From NCBI GenBank assembly GCA_002707645.1, contig PANN01000007.1:14298-78297 (forward strand): DNA of 64,000 nucleotides, given 5' to 3'. Position 1 is the first letter of the stretch. Each line of letters starts with the position of its first letter. A program made the translations under genes and the position numbers. Shown here piece by piece: positions 20,301 to 29,568 of this stretch. Origin of the DNA: Fidelibacterota bacterium (GTDB taxonomy: Bacteria > Fidelibacterota > Marinisomatia > SCGC-AAA003-L08 > D37C17). The notes beneath the pieces are model-generated. The model saw nothing but the letters and a program-made list of their open reading frames with translations. It searched no databases and was not told the origin of the DNA.

Positions 20301-21858
20301 ATTATTTGATCTAGGCATTCCTGAAGTACCTTGTGCTGGCATAAATGGTATTCCACTTCAAGAACAGCCTGATATTGGTGCAGAAATATGTGCATCAATA
20401 TATACCAATAGAAATAATGGTTTATATGATGATTGTGAATTAGCATTTTTTGATGCAATTCCAGTAACAGTTGTTACCGGTGCTCCTGATTCAGGAGAGA
20501 TTAATTTCAGCTATGTTGATATTGCTCCAATTGGAGGTGGATTATATCAGGTTCCACTATCTGTACAACTTGAGGATGAATGGGCAAATCCTGTTCAAGA
20601 TTCTACAAATGTTTATATTTGGGTAGAAGGATTTGCTAGGTCTTTTGATACTGCAATAGATTACCCAAATGAAGGTGCAATTACAGATACAGTAAAATGG
20701 GGTCTTGAAATAGATGGAAGTATTGATATTAGAGATAGTTTAAGATATGTACTTCAAAGACCAGATTTATTTACATTGGGGCAAAACCCAAATGAAATGA
20801 ATACAAATATTATTAGTAATTCATGTGAATGCTATAAAAATCAATTACTTAATGAATGTAGCGCAGATGGAATAACAACTGATTGTATATGGGAAATTAT
20901 TCCAAATGAACCTGGATCAGTCATTGGTGAAGCAAAAACTGGAATGCTATCTCCAGATAACGCTACCATTCCAGGAGTTGCCTGGTCATTTGTATATTTT
21001 GGGACAGGTGATATGTTTGAAAGAGTTGTAATTAAAGCATTAACATATAATTCTGATGGTGAAATACTACTAATTGATAGTAGAGAAAATCATCAGAACA
21101 GGCCGCTTACTTTACCTTTTTGGCCTGGTTCATTAAACGTAAGCTCAGCAATAGACGCATGGGATTTTGGAGTACAAGGAGTAGGTACTGAATGCTATGA
21201 ACCAGATTGGGTAAATGATGCAACTTTAGGTGATGAATCTGGAAGCACACTATCTTTCCCTAATGATGGAGTCTCAATTATAGCCTCAATTACTGATTTC
21301 TATCAATATCCGGTAAGCGGTGGAACAATTTTATTAGATGCAGATTTTTCAACTCCTGATGAAGGGTCATATAACTATTGTGATACAGGAGAAGCTGAAG
21401 AAGACTATGATGATTGTTTTATTCCTAGTGGTCAATCTCAAAATGCATGTACTAACACAAGTGCTGTCAATATTGATGATTCAGATACTGCTGCTAATGC
21501 CCATGATTGGATTGCATGTGATCCAATCGATTCCGATGGTGACGGTATTACAGGTGATTGTAATATAGATGATTTTGATAATCAATGCAGCCTATGTGTT
21601 GGAAATGGTGGCATCTGGACTCCTGATAATAATGATACCATTCTTGGTTCATTTGATGATGACCAAACAGTTTGTAAAACAAATGGTAATGGACAATGTT
21701 TCTGGATAATTCACTACAATGAAAATGTGATTCCTAGACAAGAAAATAATGGTCAGTTTACTTATCAAGATAGAATATCTACAATTATAACGACTCTTCA
21801 AAATCCACTTCAAACTGCAAGTGAGAGTATTGATATTATTTTAGAAAAAAATCCTTAA
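17392..21858 (+). CDS. Large lipoprotein with repeated bacterial Ig-like (Big_1/invasin-type) domains
   Basis: ATG 17392 preceded by AAGGAG (17378-17383); signal peptide with lipobox AILNLACDS. Repeated Big_1-like motifs: VLDENDTPVNGVPIQFSL, VKSESGQGIQGVPVQFEI, AFNEFGGVLNGVPVNFSL, VKDGNGNLVSEPYLIYFEL. ORF-track start at 17317 overlaps pilQ and is unlikely. Confidence 0.75.
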   Translation: MRLLKNKLFILLSTFAILNLACDSDSPTQANPDSDPSVYCLSMSSVVEGGEYDYVDDTVTQRAITITLTSSDTDCSSNDLSPVSNASLTFNWNILDPEGNEIESGSAEPHLQTIPNSGQTATDIYLNQSFLTDDSGEIEFYWIDDNQEGCIFLYSEYTHSDGNVWSLESPSNSCANSSNNPFEVKAAEASYDNISIFTLSSSIDTLTYNDLPNSVDSTESITELNLDAIIKDSDGVALQYIPVKFSNTTPDYGTLINSEITTNSFGLAQNQLVNIYPDNLTDGLGTITINAQVINENDEEIVSANKDILFVAKSVKKTWEVNNLDAVFLQNISLINNINLSFTDSIIAQVLDENDTPVNGVPIQFSLISDDVGYLENELLYSDDQGFARTVFHISQADLLENLENINISVNVHVSDDINQTLSRTYVIDGNANIEYDVNQFNYYPQTISNLDTYAAAGSNLGEYEGVREVLPFIVKSESGQGIQGVPVQFEIFEQSRNSNGSLSTALAYTCCNTSSTDDGSTDDGSNDDGSNDGGSNDSGASDGGTNSTGDTLYDWNGDGTATIDENMGIATVIYNNSVTGVSDNVRAFILDPQNQTQYIDANGISQGGFEEFSIQTKYVDELAQSILLNTMPSSLNFGDTSNTSTDDGGAGTATGGTVDDTQNQDNCATVYAIAFNEFGGVLNGVPVNFSLNDISDSQYGILTEFYAVTDSIDVAPYIAAETSFCTFENTALTIEEDINIQINATLSNNENILINPTNITLTQNSSSLGMISTIEFTELPNNSIETSTVSVTVTDDDGYVIENTLVQFESLTQDDNGELTQSIGSFDPTYSFTDISGTASSIFNMGNDVGLATIITSVPEYNLSDTSYVSVTASNAEYIQILQPFPNEITVSGGGGLESTELTVEVKDGNGNLVSEPYLIYFELGDNSPTGSFVNVEGQNYGCIESSNGVGSVTLNSGTQPGSIPVHVELFDLGIPEVPCAGINGIPLQEQPDIGAEICASIYTNRNNGLYDDCELAFFDAIPVTVVTGAPDSGEINFSYVDIAPIGGGLYQVPLSVQLEDEWANPVQDSTNVYIWVEGFARSFDTAIDYPNEGAITDTVKWGLEIDGSIDIRDSLRYVLQRPDLFTLGQNPNEMNTNIISNSCECYKNQLLNECSADGITTDCIWEIIPNEPGSVIGEAKTGMLSPDNATIPGVAWSFVYFGTGDMFERVVIKALTYNSDGEILLIDSRENHQNRPLTLPFWPGSLNVSSAIDAWDFGVQGVGTECYEPDWVNDATLGDESGSTLSFPNDGVSIIASITDFYQYPVSGGTILLDADFSTPDEGSYNYCDTGEAEEDYDDCFIPSGQSQNACTNTSAVNIDDSDTAANAHDWIACDPIDSDGDGITGDCNIDDFDNQCSLCVGNGGIWTPDNNDTILGSFDDDQTVCKTNGNGQCFWIIHYNENVIPRQENNGQFTYQDRISTIITTLQNPLQTASESIDIILEKNP
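18937..19041 (+). repeat. Seven imperfect 15-nt tandem units encoding STDDG/SNDDG-type repeats
   Basis: tcaacagatgatggt x2, tcaaatgatgatggc, tcaaatgacggtggt, tcaaatgatagtgga, gcatcggatggtggt, acaaatagtactggt, in frame with the lipoprotein. Confidence 0.85.
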
Positions 21859-21884
21859 ATTTTATACAAAGGAGATATATTTAT

Positions 21885-23600
21885 ATGGATAACTTTAACC
21901 CTCAATTTCAAAAAATAGGTGATATACTTGTTCATCAAAAAATTATTACATCTGAGCAACTTAGTAATGCTTTAACTGAACAAAAATCTACTAAAGATAA
22001 ACTTGGTAGTATTCTTATTTCTCAAGGAACAATCACAGAAGAAGAGCTAGTAAATGCTTACTCCATGCAATGCGGTCATCGTTCAATAACAAAAGATGAA
22101 ATGCTTAAAGTCGAACAATCCATAGTAGCTTTATTACCTGAAGATTTTGCTAAAGAAAACAACGTCCTTGCTCTTAGTAAAAAAGATAATTATCTAGCTA
22201 TAGCTATGGAAGATCCTGAAGATTTATCAACTCTAGATTCAATAAGAAAATTAACTAATTTAAGTCCAGAAATTTTAGTTGCAGGCAGAAGTTCAATTAA
22301 AGATGCTTTAGAAAGTTTATACGAAAAAGTAAAAAAAAGTGGAGAAGTTGAAAGTGCTATATCAAAAATCAGTATTGTTAGAGGGGATGAAGAAAATGAA
22401 GATGAACTAGATTTAGGATCTGAAAATGTTTCTGCTGAAGATGCTCCGTTTGTAAAATTAGTGAATCTAATGCTAACTGAAGCAATAAAAGAAGGTTCAA
22501 CAGATGTACATATAGAACCTGGAAGAGATAATGTAAATGTTAGAATAAGAATCGATGGAGTCCTAGTAACAATTATGTCTCCACCAATCAACTCTTTAAA
22601 TGGAATGGTTACAAGAATTAAAATACTATCTAAACTTAATATAGCTGAGCATAGATTACCTCAAGATGGAAGAATGAAAATCAAAACAGATTCAAAAGAA
22701 ATTGATGTAAGAGTATCAATTCTTCCAACTGTACATGGAGAAAAAGTTGTACTAAGATTACTTGGAAGTGGTGGAAAGACTTTAACACTTTCAAACTTAG
22801 GTTTTCCTGATGATAAATTAAAAGTATTTAGAAAATGGATTAATCAACCTTATGGAATGGTTATTATTTCTGGTCCTACTGGTAGTGGTAAATCAACGAC
22901 ACTTTATGCTTCATTAATGGAAATTCAAAGTGAAGGTATAAACATAACAACTGTAGAAGATCCAGTTGAATATCAAATTCCAGGTATAAATCAAGTTCAA
23001 ATGCATGATGATATTGGTTTAAATTTTTCAGCATCATTAAGATCTATACTTAGACAAGATCCTGATGTATTATTAATCGGAGAAATTCGTGACGAAGAAA
23101 CTGCAGATATTGCTGTTAAATTTGCTTTAACTGGACACTTAGTATTTTCAACTGTCCATGCTAATGATGCTCCATCTACAATTGCAAGATTATTAGATTT
23201 AGGCATCCCTCCATTTTTGCTCGGTTCATCTTTAAATTTAATAATGGCACAAAGACTAATTAGAACAATTGACGAAAATGAAAAAGAAGAATATACACCA
23301 AGTAAAAATGAGCTTGAAAGAATTGGTCTATTAAACGAGAAAAATTTAAAATATTTTAGAGGTAAACCAGCAACATCAAATCATAATTCAGGATATAAGG
23401 GAAGAACTGCTATCCATGAAATATTAGAAGTAACTACTGATGTAAGACAATTAATATATGACAATGCAAGTCAATTAGATATGAAAAAATTAGCTGTCAA
23501 AAATGGAATGACACCTTTAAGAGAAGCTGGTTTAAATAAAATAAGAAATGGCTCTACTACAATCGAAGAAATTTTAAGAGCAACAGTTGAGGAAAATTAG
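21885..23600 (+). CDS. pilB: Type IV pilus assembly ATPase PilB (GspE family)
   Basis: GSPII_E_N-like N-terminus, GPTGSGKSTTLYASLMEI, TTVEDPVEYQIPGINQVQ, LRQDPDVLLIGEIRDEETADIA. Confidence 0.93.
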   Translation: MDNFNPQFQKIGDILVHQKIITSEQLSNALTEQKSTKDKLGSILISQGTITEEELVNAYSMQCGHRSITKDEMLKVEQSIVALLPEDFAKENNVLALSKKDNYLAIAMEDPEDLSTLDSIRKLTNLSPEILVAGRSSIKDALESLYEKVKKSGEVESAISKISIVRGDEENEDELDLGSENVSAEDAPFVKLVNLMLTEAIKEGSTDVHIEPGRDNVNVRIRIDGVLVTIMSPPINSLNGMVTRIKILSKLNIAEHRLPQDGRMKIKTDSKEIDVRVSILPTVHGEKVVLRLLGSGGKTLTLSNLGFPDDKLKVFRKWINQPYGMVIISGPTGSGKSTTLYASLMEIQSEGINITTVEDPVEYQIPGINQVQMHDDIGLNFSASLRSILRQDPDVLLIGEIRDEETADIAVKFALTGHLVFSTVHANDAPSTIARLLDLGIPPFLLGSSLNLIMAQRLIRTIDENEKEEYTPSKNELERIGLLNEKNLKYFRGKPATSNHNSGYKGRTAIHEILEVTTDVRQLIYDNASQLDMKKLAVKNGMTPLREAGLNKIRNGSTTIEEILRATVEEN

Positions 23601-24841
23601 TGCCTAATTTTGATTATATAATTAGAAATGAATCTGGTTCTAGAAAAACAGGTTCAATTAAAGCAGATAACTACAACCAAGCAGTAGAAAAATTACAAAA
23701 AGATCAAAATACTATTGTAAAGTTAACAGAATCTGACACTTCATTTGATTTTATAAAGCCTTTTATAAATAGATTGGCTCTTGAAACAGAAAAATTCAAG
23801 AATAAAATCCCAATTACAATCCTAGTCTTTTTTACTAGACAGTTATCAACTATGTTTTCATCTGGGTTAACAATAGAACGTGCTTTACATTTCCTAACTC
23901 AGGAAGAAAAACATAAAAAATTTAGAAAAGCTTTAGAAAATATAGAAAATGATGTTAAAAAAGGATTATTACTATCTGATGCTCTTGAAAGGCATCCAGG
24001 TATCTTCTCAAATTTATATATTTCTCTAGTTAGAGCTGGAGAAGTAAGTGGTAAACTATCAGAAACTCTCCAAGAGTTATCAAGCTATCTTGAAACTGTA
24101 GAGGATACGCAAAGACGTGTTAAATCAGCAATGTACTACCCTGTATTCATATTGATTTTTTTAACTTGTATTTTATTTGGAATTTTCTATTTTTTGATAC
24201 CTCAATTTTCAACAGTTTATGAACAACTTGGAAGCGAACTTCCTTACTACACAATTTTATTTGTAAATTTTTCAGTTTGGTTAAAAAATAATGTAGCCAA
24301 TCTTATTTTTACAATTTTTCTATCAATAATTTCTATATGGTTTATAACCTTGACTGATTATGGTAGATTAATTAGAGATAAGATATTACTAAAACTTCCT
24401 ATCTTTGGGAATTTAATACAACAAAATATTTTAAGTAAATTCGGTAAAACATTTGGTATTTTGATAAGTGCGGGTGTATCGGTTATGGACTCAATGGATT
24501 TACTTATTAAAATTGTTGATAATCGAGTTTATGAATTAGCTCTTATTGATGCTAAAAAAGAAATTGAAAATGGTATAAGTATTTCTCAAGCTTTAAAACA
24601 AACAGATATATTCCCACCAATATTCATTCAACTTTTAATTACAGGTGAAGAAACAGGTGAAATTGATAATTTAGCTTTAAAAGCATCAGAGTTCTATAGT
24701 AAACAAGTTTCTGCTATTGTTGATAGACTAACATCTCTTATAGAACCAATTCTAATCGTAACTGTAGGAGCTGTAATTGGTATAGTCCTAGTTGTTACCT
24801 ACCTACCAATATTTAATTTTGGCTCAGCTTTAGCTGGCTAA
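23600..24841 (+). CDS. pilC: Type IV pilus inner-membrane platform protein PilC (GspF family)
   Basis: FFTRQLSTMFSSGLTIERAL, SNLYISLVRAGEVSGKL, GKTFGILISAGVSVMDSM. GTG start overlaps pilB stop by 1 nt. Confidence 0.92.
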   Translation: MPNFDYIIRNESGSRKTGSIKADNYNQAVEKLQKDQNTIVKLTESDTSFDFIKPFINRLALETEKFKNKIPITILVFFTRQLSTMFSSGLTIERALHFLTQEEKHKKFRKALENIENDVKKGLLLSDALERHPGIFSNLYISLVRAGEVSGKLSETLQELSSYLETVEDTQRRVKSAMYYPVFILIFLTCILFGIFYFLIPQFSTVYEQLGSELPYYTILFVNFSVWLKNNVANLIFTIFLSIISIWFITLTDYGRLIRDKILLKLPIFGNLIQQNILSKFGKTFGILISAGVSVMDSMDLLIKIVDNRVYELALIDAKKEIENGISISQALKQTDIFPPIFIQLLITGEETGEIDNLALKASEFYSKQVSAIVDRLTSLIEPILIVTVGAVIGIVLVVTYLPIFNFGSALAG

Positions 24842-24842
24842 T

Positions 24843-25574
24843 TTGAATTTAATGTTATACTTATATTATTTTATTTTAGGCACAATATTTGGTAGTTTTT
24901 TAAACGTAGTTATTTATAGAGTTCCTAAAAAAAAATCTATTATTTTACCACGTTCATACTGCCCAAACTGTAAAAACATAATCCCATTTTATAGAAATAT
25001 TCCATTAATTTCATTTATCACTCTAAAAGGAAAATGTAATAACTGTAAAACATCAATTTCTTCAATATATCCATTAACAGAAATTATAATTGGTTTGATT
25101 TTTTTAATTGTAATATATAATTTCCGAGGAGCAGAATTAATTTCATTTATTTTAGTTTCAAGTTTATTATATGTAGTATCAATAATTGATTATAAATATT
25201 TTATAATTCCTCTAGAAATATCATTTTTTATATTATTATCATTGCTACCTAATATAATATTTTCTCCGAATCCATTATTTTATTTTTATGGATTTTTAGT
25301 TGGTTTAGGTTATTTACTTTTTATTTATATAATAACATGGGTCATTACAAGAAAAGAACCCTTGGGCTTAGGCGATTTTCAATTAATATGTTTACTAGGT
25401 TTATGGCTTGGTCCTCTTAAAATATTAATAACAATTTTTTTATCTGCATGTATTGGAATTTTATATTGGATATTATTATACTTCGTAAAAGGACATGAGA
25501 AAAATAGAAAATTACCTTTAGGTTCTTTTCTATCATTTTCTGCGATTATTGTTTATTTAATACAATTTATTTGA
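24843..25574 (+). CDS. pilD: Prepilin peptidase PilD (A24 family)
   Basis: GTIFGSFLNVVIYRVP, CPNCKNIIPFYRNIPLISFITLKGKCNNCKT two CxxC pairs, SIIDYKYFIIP, GLGDFQLICLLG. ATG at 24852 is an alternative start. Confidence 0.92.
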   Translation: MNLMLYLYYFILGTIFGSFLNVVIYRVPKKKSIILPRSYCPNCKNIIPFYRNIPLISFITLKGKCNNCKTSISSIYPLTEIIIGLIFLIVIYNFRGAELISFILVSSLLYVVSIIDYKYFIIPLEISFFILLSLLPNIIFSPNPLFYFYGFLVGLGYLLFIYIITWVITRKEPLGLGDFQLICLLGLWLGPLKILITIFLSACIGILYWILLYFVKGHEKNRKLPLGSFLSFSAIIVYLIQFI

Positions 25575-26345
25575 TAATTGTCTTTGTCGTTCAAATAGTA
25601 TAATACTTGTTGCAGCAGTAACATTAAGAGAATCAATTTTACCGTTCATTTTAATTGTTGCTAAAAAATCACAATTTTTTTTTATCAATTGTCTGATTCC
25701 CCTACCTTCACTTCCTAAAATAAAAATAATTTTTCCTTTATAATTTAATTCATACCATTGTTTTGCTTCAACTCCATTTTCAACACCAACTATCCAAAAT
25801 CCTTTTGATTTCAGATAATCAATAGTTGACCTCAAATTAGTTTGCATATAAATTTTAGTATTAATAAAAGCACCTTGACTTACTTGAAGTACAGTATTTG
25901 TAATTCTTGCTGAATTATTTTTAGGTATTATAATACCATTTATTCCTGCACATTCAGATGTTCTAATGATTTGTCCTAAATTTTGTGGATCATTTATTTG
26001 ATCAAGAATTAAAAAACATTCGTTTTCCGAAAAGTTATTTTTTAAAAAAATATCATGATAGAAATCATATGTAAAATCAATTACAATTCCTTGCGTATGT
26101 TTTTGAAAAAATTTATTATTAAATGTATTATTATCTAAAAAAGAAATTGGAAATTTATTGGTTTTTATAATTTCATCTAGTTTTTTTGACTCAAATCTTT
26201 TAGCAGATTTATTTATTGAAATTAATTTTATATCAATATTTAATTTTGAAGATAGTAAACTAATACAATTGTTTATACCATATACTGTAAAGAAATCATT
26301 AGATTTTTTTTTTAAAAAAGACTTATTCACTGAGAAGTAGTTCAA
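25557..26345 (-). CDS. rlmB: SpoU-family RNA 2'-O-methyltransferase, RlmB-like
   Basis: FLILDQINDPQNLGQIIRTSECAGINGIIIPKNNSA, FILGSEGRGIRQLIKKNCD, IDSLNVTAATSIILFE SPOUT motifs. Confidence 0.82.
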   Translation of the reverse strand: MNYFSVNKSFLKKKSNDFFTVYGINNCISLLSSKLNIDIKLISINKSAKRFESKKLDEIIKTNKFPISFLDNNTFNNKFFQKHTQGIVIDFTYDFYHDIFLKNNFSENECFLILDQINDPQNLGQIIRTSECAGINGIIIPKNNSARITNTVLQVSQGAFINTKIYMQTNLRSTIDYLKSKGFWIVGVENGVEAKQWYELNYKGKIIFILGSEGRGIRQLIKKNCDFLATIKMNGKIDSLNVTAATSIILFERQRQLSNKLY

Positions 26346-26871
26346 TATTAAAGACTAAGTCTGAGTACATATTAGGATCATATTCTTTTAATATAGCACC
26401 AGGATAAATCCTTTTAATTCTATTGTTTTTACCGATTAAAAATGTTGTGGGAATTGAATAAACTCCACCGTAATCGACAATTATTTTATCGATAATATCT
26501 TGCTTACCATATAAAACAGGGTAGTCTATCTCATAAACTTTTAAAAAATTATCAAGTTGTTTTTTTGTATCTGATATAGAAAGACCTAATATATTTAATC
26601 CTTTTGCATTATACTTGCTATACAAATCATTAAAATCTGGGATTTCCATTCTGCATGGCCCACACCAAGTTGCCCAAAAATTGATTAAAACGACTTTATC
26701 TTTCATATCACTAAGAGTGTATAAACTATCTTTTTTAACAGAGTTTAATGTAAAGTTTTTAGCTAAATCGATATCATTAGTTAACTCTTTTATCTTATCT
26801 ATTTGTTCTTCATTTAATTCATTTAAAAAAATAAATGAAACAAAAATTATATATATATATTTAATCTTCAA
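26323..26871 (-). CDS. TlpA-like thioredoxin family protein
   Basis: INFWATWCGPCRMEIPDFNDLY, YSIPTTFLIGKNNRI; signal peptide. Confidence 0.85.
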   Translation of the reverse strand: MKIKYIYIIFVSFIFLNELNEEQIDKIKELTNDIDLAKNFTLNSVKKDSLYTLSDMKDKVVLINFWATWCGPCRMEIPDFNDLYSKYNAKGLNILGLSISDTKKQLDNFLKVYEIDYPVLYGKQDIIDKIIVDYGGVYSIPTTFLIGKNNRIKRIYPGAILKEYDPNMYSDLVFNIELLLSE

Positions 26872-28732
26872 ATTTATTCCTTGAATTATTCAAAAAATCT
26901 ATAAATTTATCTTTATTTGTATCCATTCCTGGGAAAGTACCAAGCACATTATCATCAGTACTCAAAATAACATAATAAGGTAAAGCAGCAGTACCAAATC
27001 TTTCTATCTCTAATTGTCTATTTTTTTTATGATTTTTTTCTTTTCCATCTGTATATAATTTTACTAAGACGAAATTTTCAAAAATTTCCTTAACTTCATC
27101 TTCTTCAAAAATATTAATTTCCATCCATCTACAATTAGTACAAGTATAACCTGTAAAATCAATAAATATCGGTTTATTTAATTCTTTCGAAACTTTATAA
27201 CCAACATCTAAATCTTCTATCCATATTTCTTCCTTATCTGGTGGTAAATAGGATTCTATTAAACCATGTAATTTATTATTAAATAAACCTGTGGATAAGT
27301 AAATACCTACAAATAAAAATATTATACAAAAAATAATTCTATAAAAACTTATTTTTTTGATTGGACTATCAAATGGCATTTTAATTAAACCTAATAAATA
27401 TAAACTCATTAATATGAAAATTATCGCCCATATAAGCAATACCATACTTCTATCAAATATACCCCAGTTCCAAACTAGATCAACATTACTAATAAATTTA
27501 AAGGCTGCCGCAATTTCTAGAAAACCCATAATTACTTTAACAGAATTTAACCAACCTCCACTCTTAGGTAGCTTTGATAAATATTGAGGGAATAAAGCCA
27601 ATAAAAAAAATGGAGACGCAAATGCAAGTGAAAAACTTAACATACCAATAATTGGCCAAAAAATCGCACCTTGGCTTGCAGTAGCTAATAATGCACCCAC
27701 AAAAGCTACAGTACATGTAAATGAAGTCAATGTAAAGGTTAATGACATAAATAAGATACCAAGCACACCACCTCTATTTTCTTGATTGATACTAAATTGT
27801 CTTAGAAATGAAGGTGTTTGTATTTCGTAATAACCAAATAAACTAAAAGCTAAATATATGAATAATGAAGCAATAAGAATATTTATCCATGGGTTAGCAG
27901 CAAGATCTCCAGCGCCAGATGCTCCAAGTGTAAAAGATAGAAGTAATCCTAAAGTTGTAAAAATAATTATAATACCTAGTGCATACAATGAAGCAGAAAA
28001 AATGGGGTTATTATCTTTTTTCTCTCCTTCTTTTGTGAAATATGAAACAGTGATTGGTATCATAGGAAATACGCACGGAGTTAATAAAGCTAGGAAACCC
28101 ATTCCGATAGCAAATAATATAAATGAAAATAAGCCCTTGTTTATTTCTGTTTCAAGTTCAGTTAAAGGAATATTAGAATCATATTCTATTGGAAATGGCT
28201 TCAACTCAAAATCTGTTCTTTTCTCACCATCAAACACTTGAAATTCAAAACTAAAATTATCCCATCTAGGAATACACATACTCTCATCACATGCATAATA
28301 TTCAAAAACACCATTTACTTTGTAATTATTATTTTCAAGTGAATCAGATAGTTTTAAATTTTTAACTAGTTGTATATTTTCCTTATGATAGTAAATATCT
28401 TGATTAAAATTTTTATCAAATTTCTTTAAAGCCTCTGGTTCATTAATAATACCAATATCAGAAAAATATACAGAGTCAATAATATCAACATAAGTAGGAC
28501 TTAAGCTTTTTTCAGGATGAACTGAATAAATATGAAATCCATCATCTATCTCAATATTAAAAAATAAATATAAATCTTCTCCCCCAAAGTAAACTTTTCT
28601 ATCTACTTTGACATCAAACTTTACACAGTTTTCTAATGCTGATATATCAAACTCATTTGATAATGAAATCCCAAATAAAAAACAAAAAACTATGGATATA
28701 TAATTACTTAGAATTTTCTTCAATATTTTCAT
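26861..28732 (-). CDS. dsbD: Thiol:disulfide interchange protein DsbD
   Basis: N-terminal DsbD-alpha-like domain, LALLTPCVFPMIPITVSYFTKEG, FTCTVAFVGALLA, C-terminal thioredoxin domain with YTCTNCRWMEINIF. Confidence 0.9.
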   Translation of the reverse strand: MKILKKILSNYISIVFCFLFGISLSNEFDISALENCVKFDVKVDRKVYFGGEDLYLFFNIEIDDGFHIYSVHPEKSLSPTYVDIIDSVYFSDIGIINEPEALKKFDKNFNQDIYYHKENIQLVKNLKLSDSLENNNYKVNGVFEYYACDESMCIPRWDNFSFEFQVFDGEKRTDFELKPFPIEYDSNIPLTELETEINKGLFSFILFAIGMGFLALLTPCVFPMIPITVSYFTKEGEKKDNNPIFSASLYALGIIIIFTTLGLLLSFTLGASGAGDLAANPWINILIASLFIYLAFSLFGYYEIQTPSFLRQFSINQENRGGVLGILFMSLTFTLTSFTCTVAFVGALLATASQGAIFWPIIGMLSFSLAFASPFFLLALFPQYLSKLPKSGGWLNSVKVIMGFLEIAAAFKFISNVDLVWNWGIFDRSMVLLIWAIIFILMSLYLLGLIKMPFDSPIKKISFYRIIFCIIFLFVGIYLSTGLFNNKLHGLIESYLPPDKEEIWIEDLDVGYKVSKELNKPIFIDFTGYTCTNCRWMEINIFEEDEVKEIFENFVLVKLYTDGKEKNHKKNRQLEIERFGTAALPYYVILSTDDNVLGTFPGMDTNKDKFIDFLNNSRNKFED

Positions 28733-29567
28733 TATTAACTCTTACTTTTATAATTTTAACTGGTTTTTTTGTCCTATGAATATTTTTTAAACCTTTAGTT
28801 ACATCATCTTTAAATTTATTTTTATTTTCATTTATAGGAATTTTTATATATCTTTTTCTATTTTGATGTTTAAACTCTAAATATTGATTATTTGCATTAT
28901 CGGGAACCTTATCTAAAGATTTATTTATAATATAACTAGATTCAGATTTTAATTTTTCAATTTTATCCAAAACATCGTACCCACTTAATAATTTCCCAAA
29001 AACTGTATATTTATTATTCAAATGGTTAGCATTATCAAAACATATAAAGAATTGACTTCCAGCTGAATTCACATCTTGTGATCTTGCCATTGATAATATT
29101 CCACGTTCATGAGATATATTATTAAATTCTTCATCTACTGTCCATCCAGGGTTACCTCTTCCATCATTATCCCTGTTTGAATCTCTAGTTAAAATATCTC
29201 CACCTTGAGCCATAAATCCAGGAATAATTCTATGAAATATAGTTTCGTCATAAAATCCACTATTTGCTAATTTCTTGAAATTATAGGCATGTTTTGGAGC
29301 ACTTTCAGCATAAATTTCAAATTTCATTAAACCAAAATTTGTTTCCATAACAATAATATTGTCAACTCCTACAGGCTCTGGTATAAACTCTCTCGCTTTA
29401 GATTTTATTAAATCTATTTCTACAGGTGAAATTTCAGAAGGTAGGCTTGGGAAAAAATTACCTTTTAAATTAGCATTAATTTTTAAACCTTTTTTATTCA
29501 ATAAAGGATTATAATAATTCAAAGAATCTGATACTAAGAAAGATGTAAATATAAAAACTAGTAGCAT
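28704..29567 (-). CDS. Peptidyl-prolyl cis-trans isomerase, cyclophilin type
   Basis: METNFGLMKFEIYAESAPKHAYNFKKLANSGFYDETIFHRIIPGFMAQGGD, GRGNPGWTVDEEF, GSQFFICFDNANHLNNKYTVFGKL. Confidence 0.9.
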   Translation of the reverse strand: MLLVFIFTSFLVSDSLNYYNPLLNKKGLKINANLKGNFFPSLPSEISPVEIDLIKSKAREFIPEPVGVDNIIVMETNFGLMKFEIYAESAPKHAYNFKKLANSGFYDETIFHRIIPGFMAQGGDILTRDSNRDNDGRGNPGWTVDEEFNNISHERGILSMARSQDVNSAGSQFFICFDNANHLNNKYTVFGKLLSGYDVLDKIEKLKSESSYIINKSLDKVPDNANNQYLEFKHQNRKRYIKIPINENKNKFKDDVTKGLKNIHRTKKPVKIIKVRVNNENIEENSK

Positions 29568-29568
29568 A

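Noticed and set aside
22190-22591. 133-aa ORF antisense to pilB
   Set aside because: Fully inside a confidently identified ATPase gene; Ser-rich artefact translation.
27858-28241. 127-aa ORF antisense to dsbD
   Set aside because: No motif; explained by the opposite-strand membrane-protein coding sequence.
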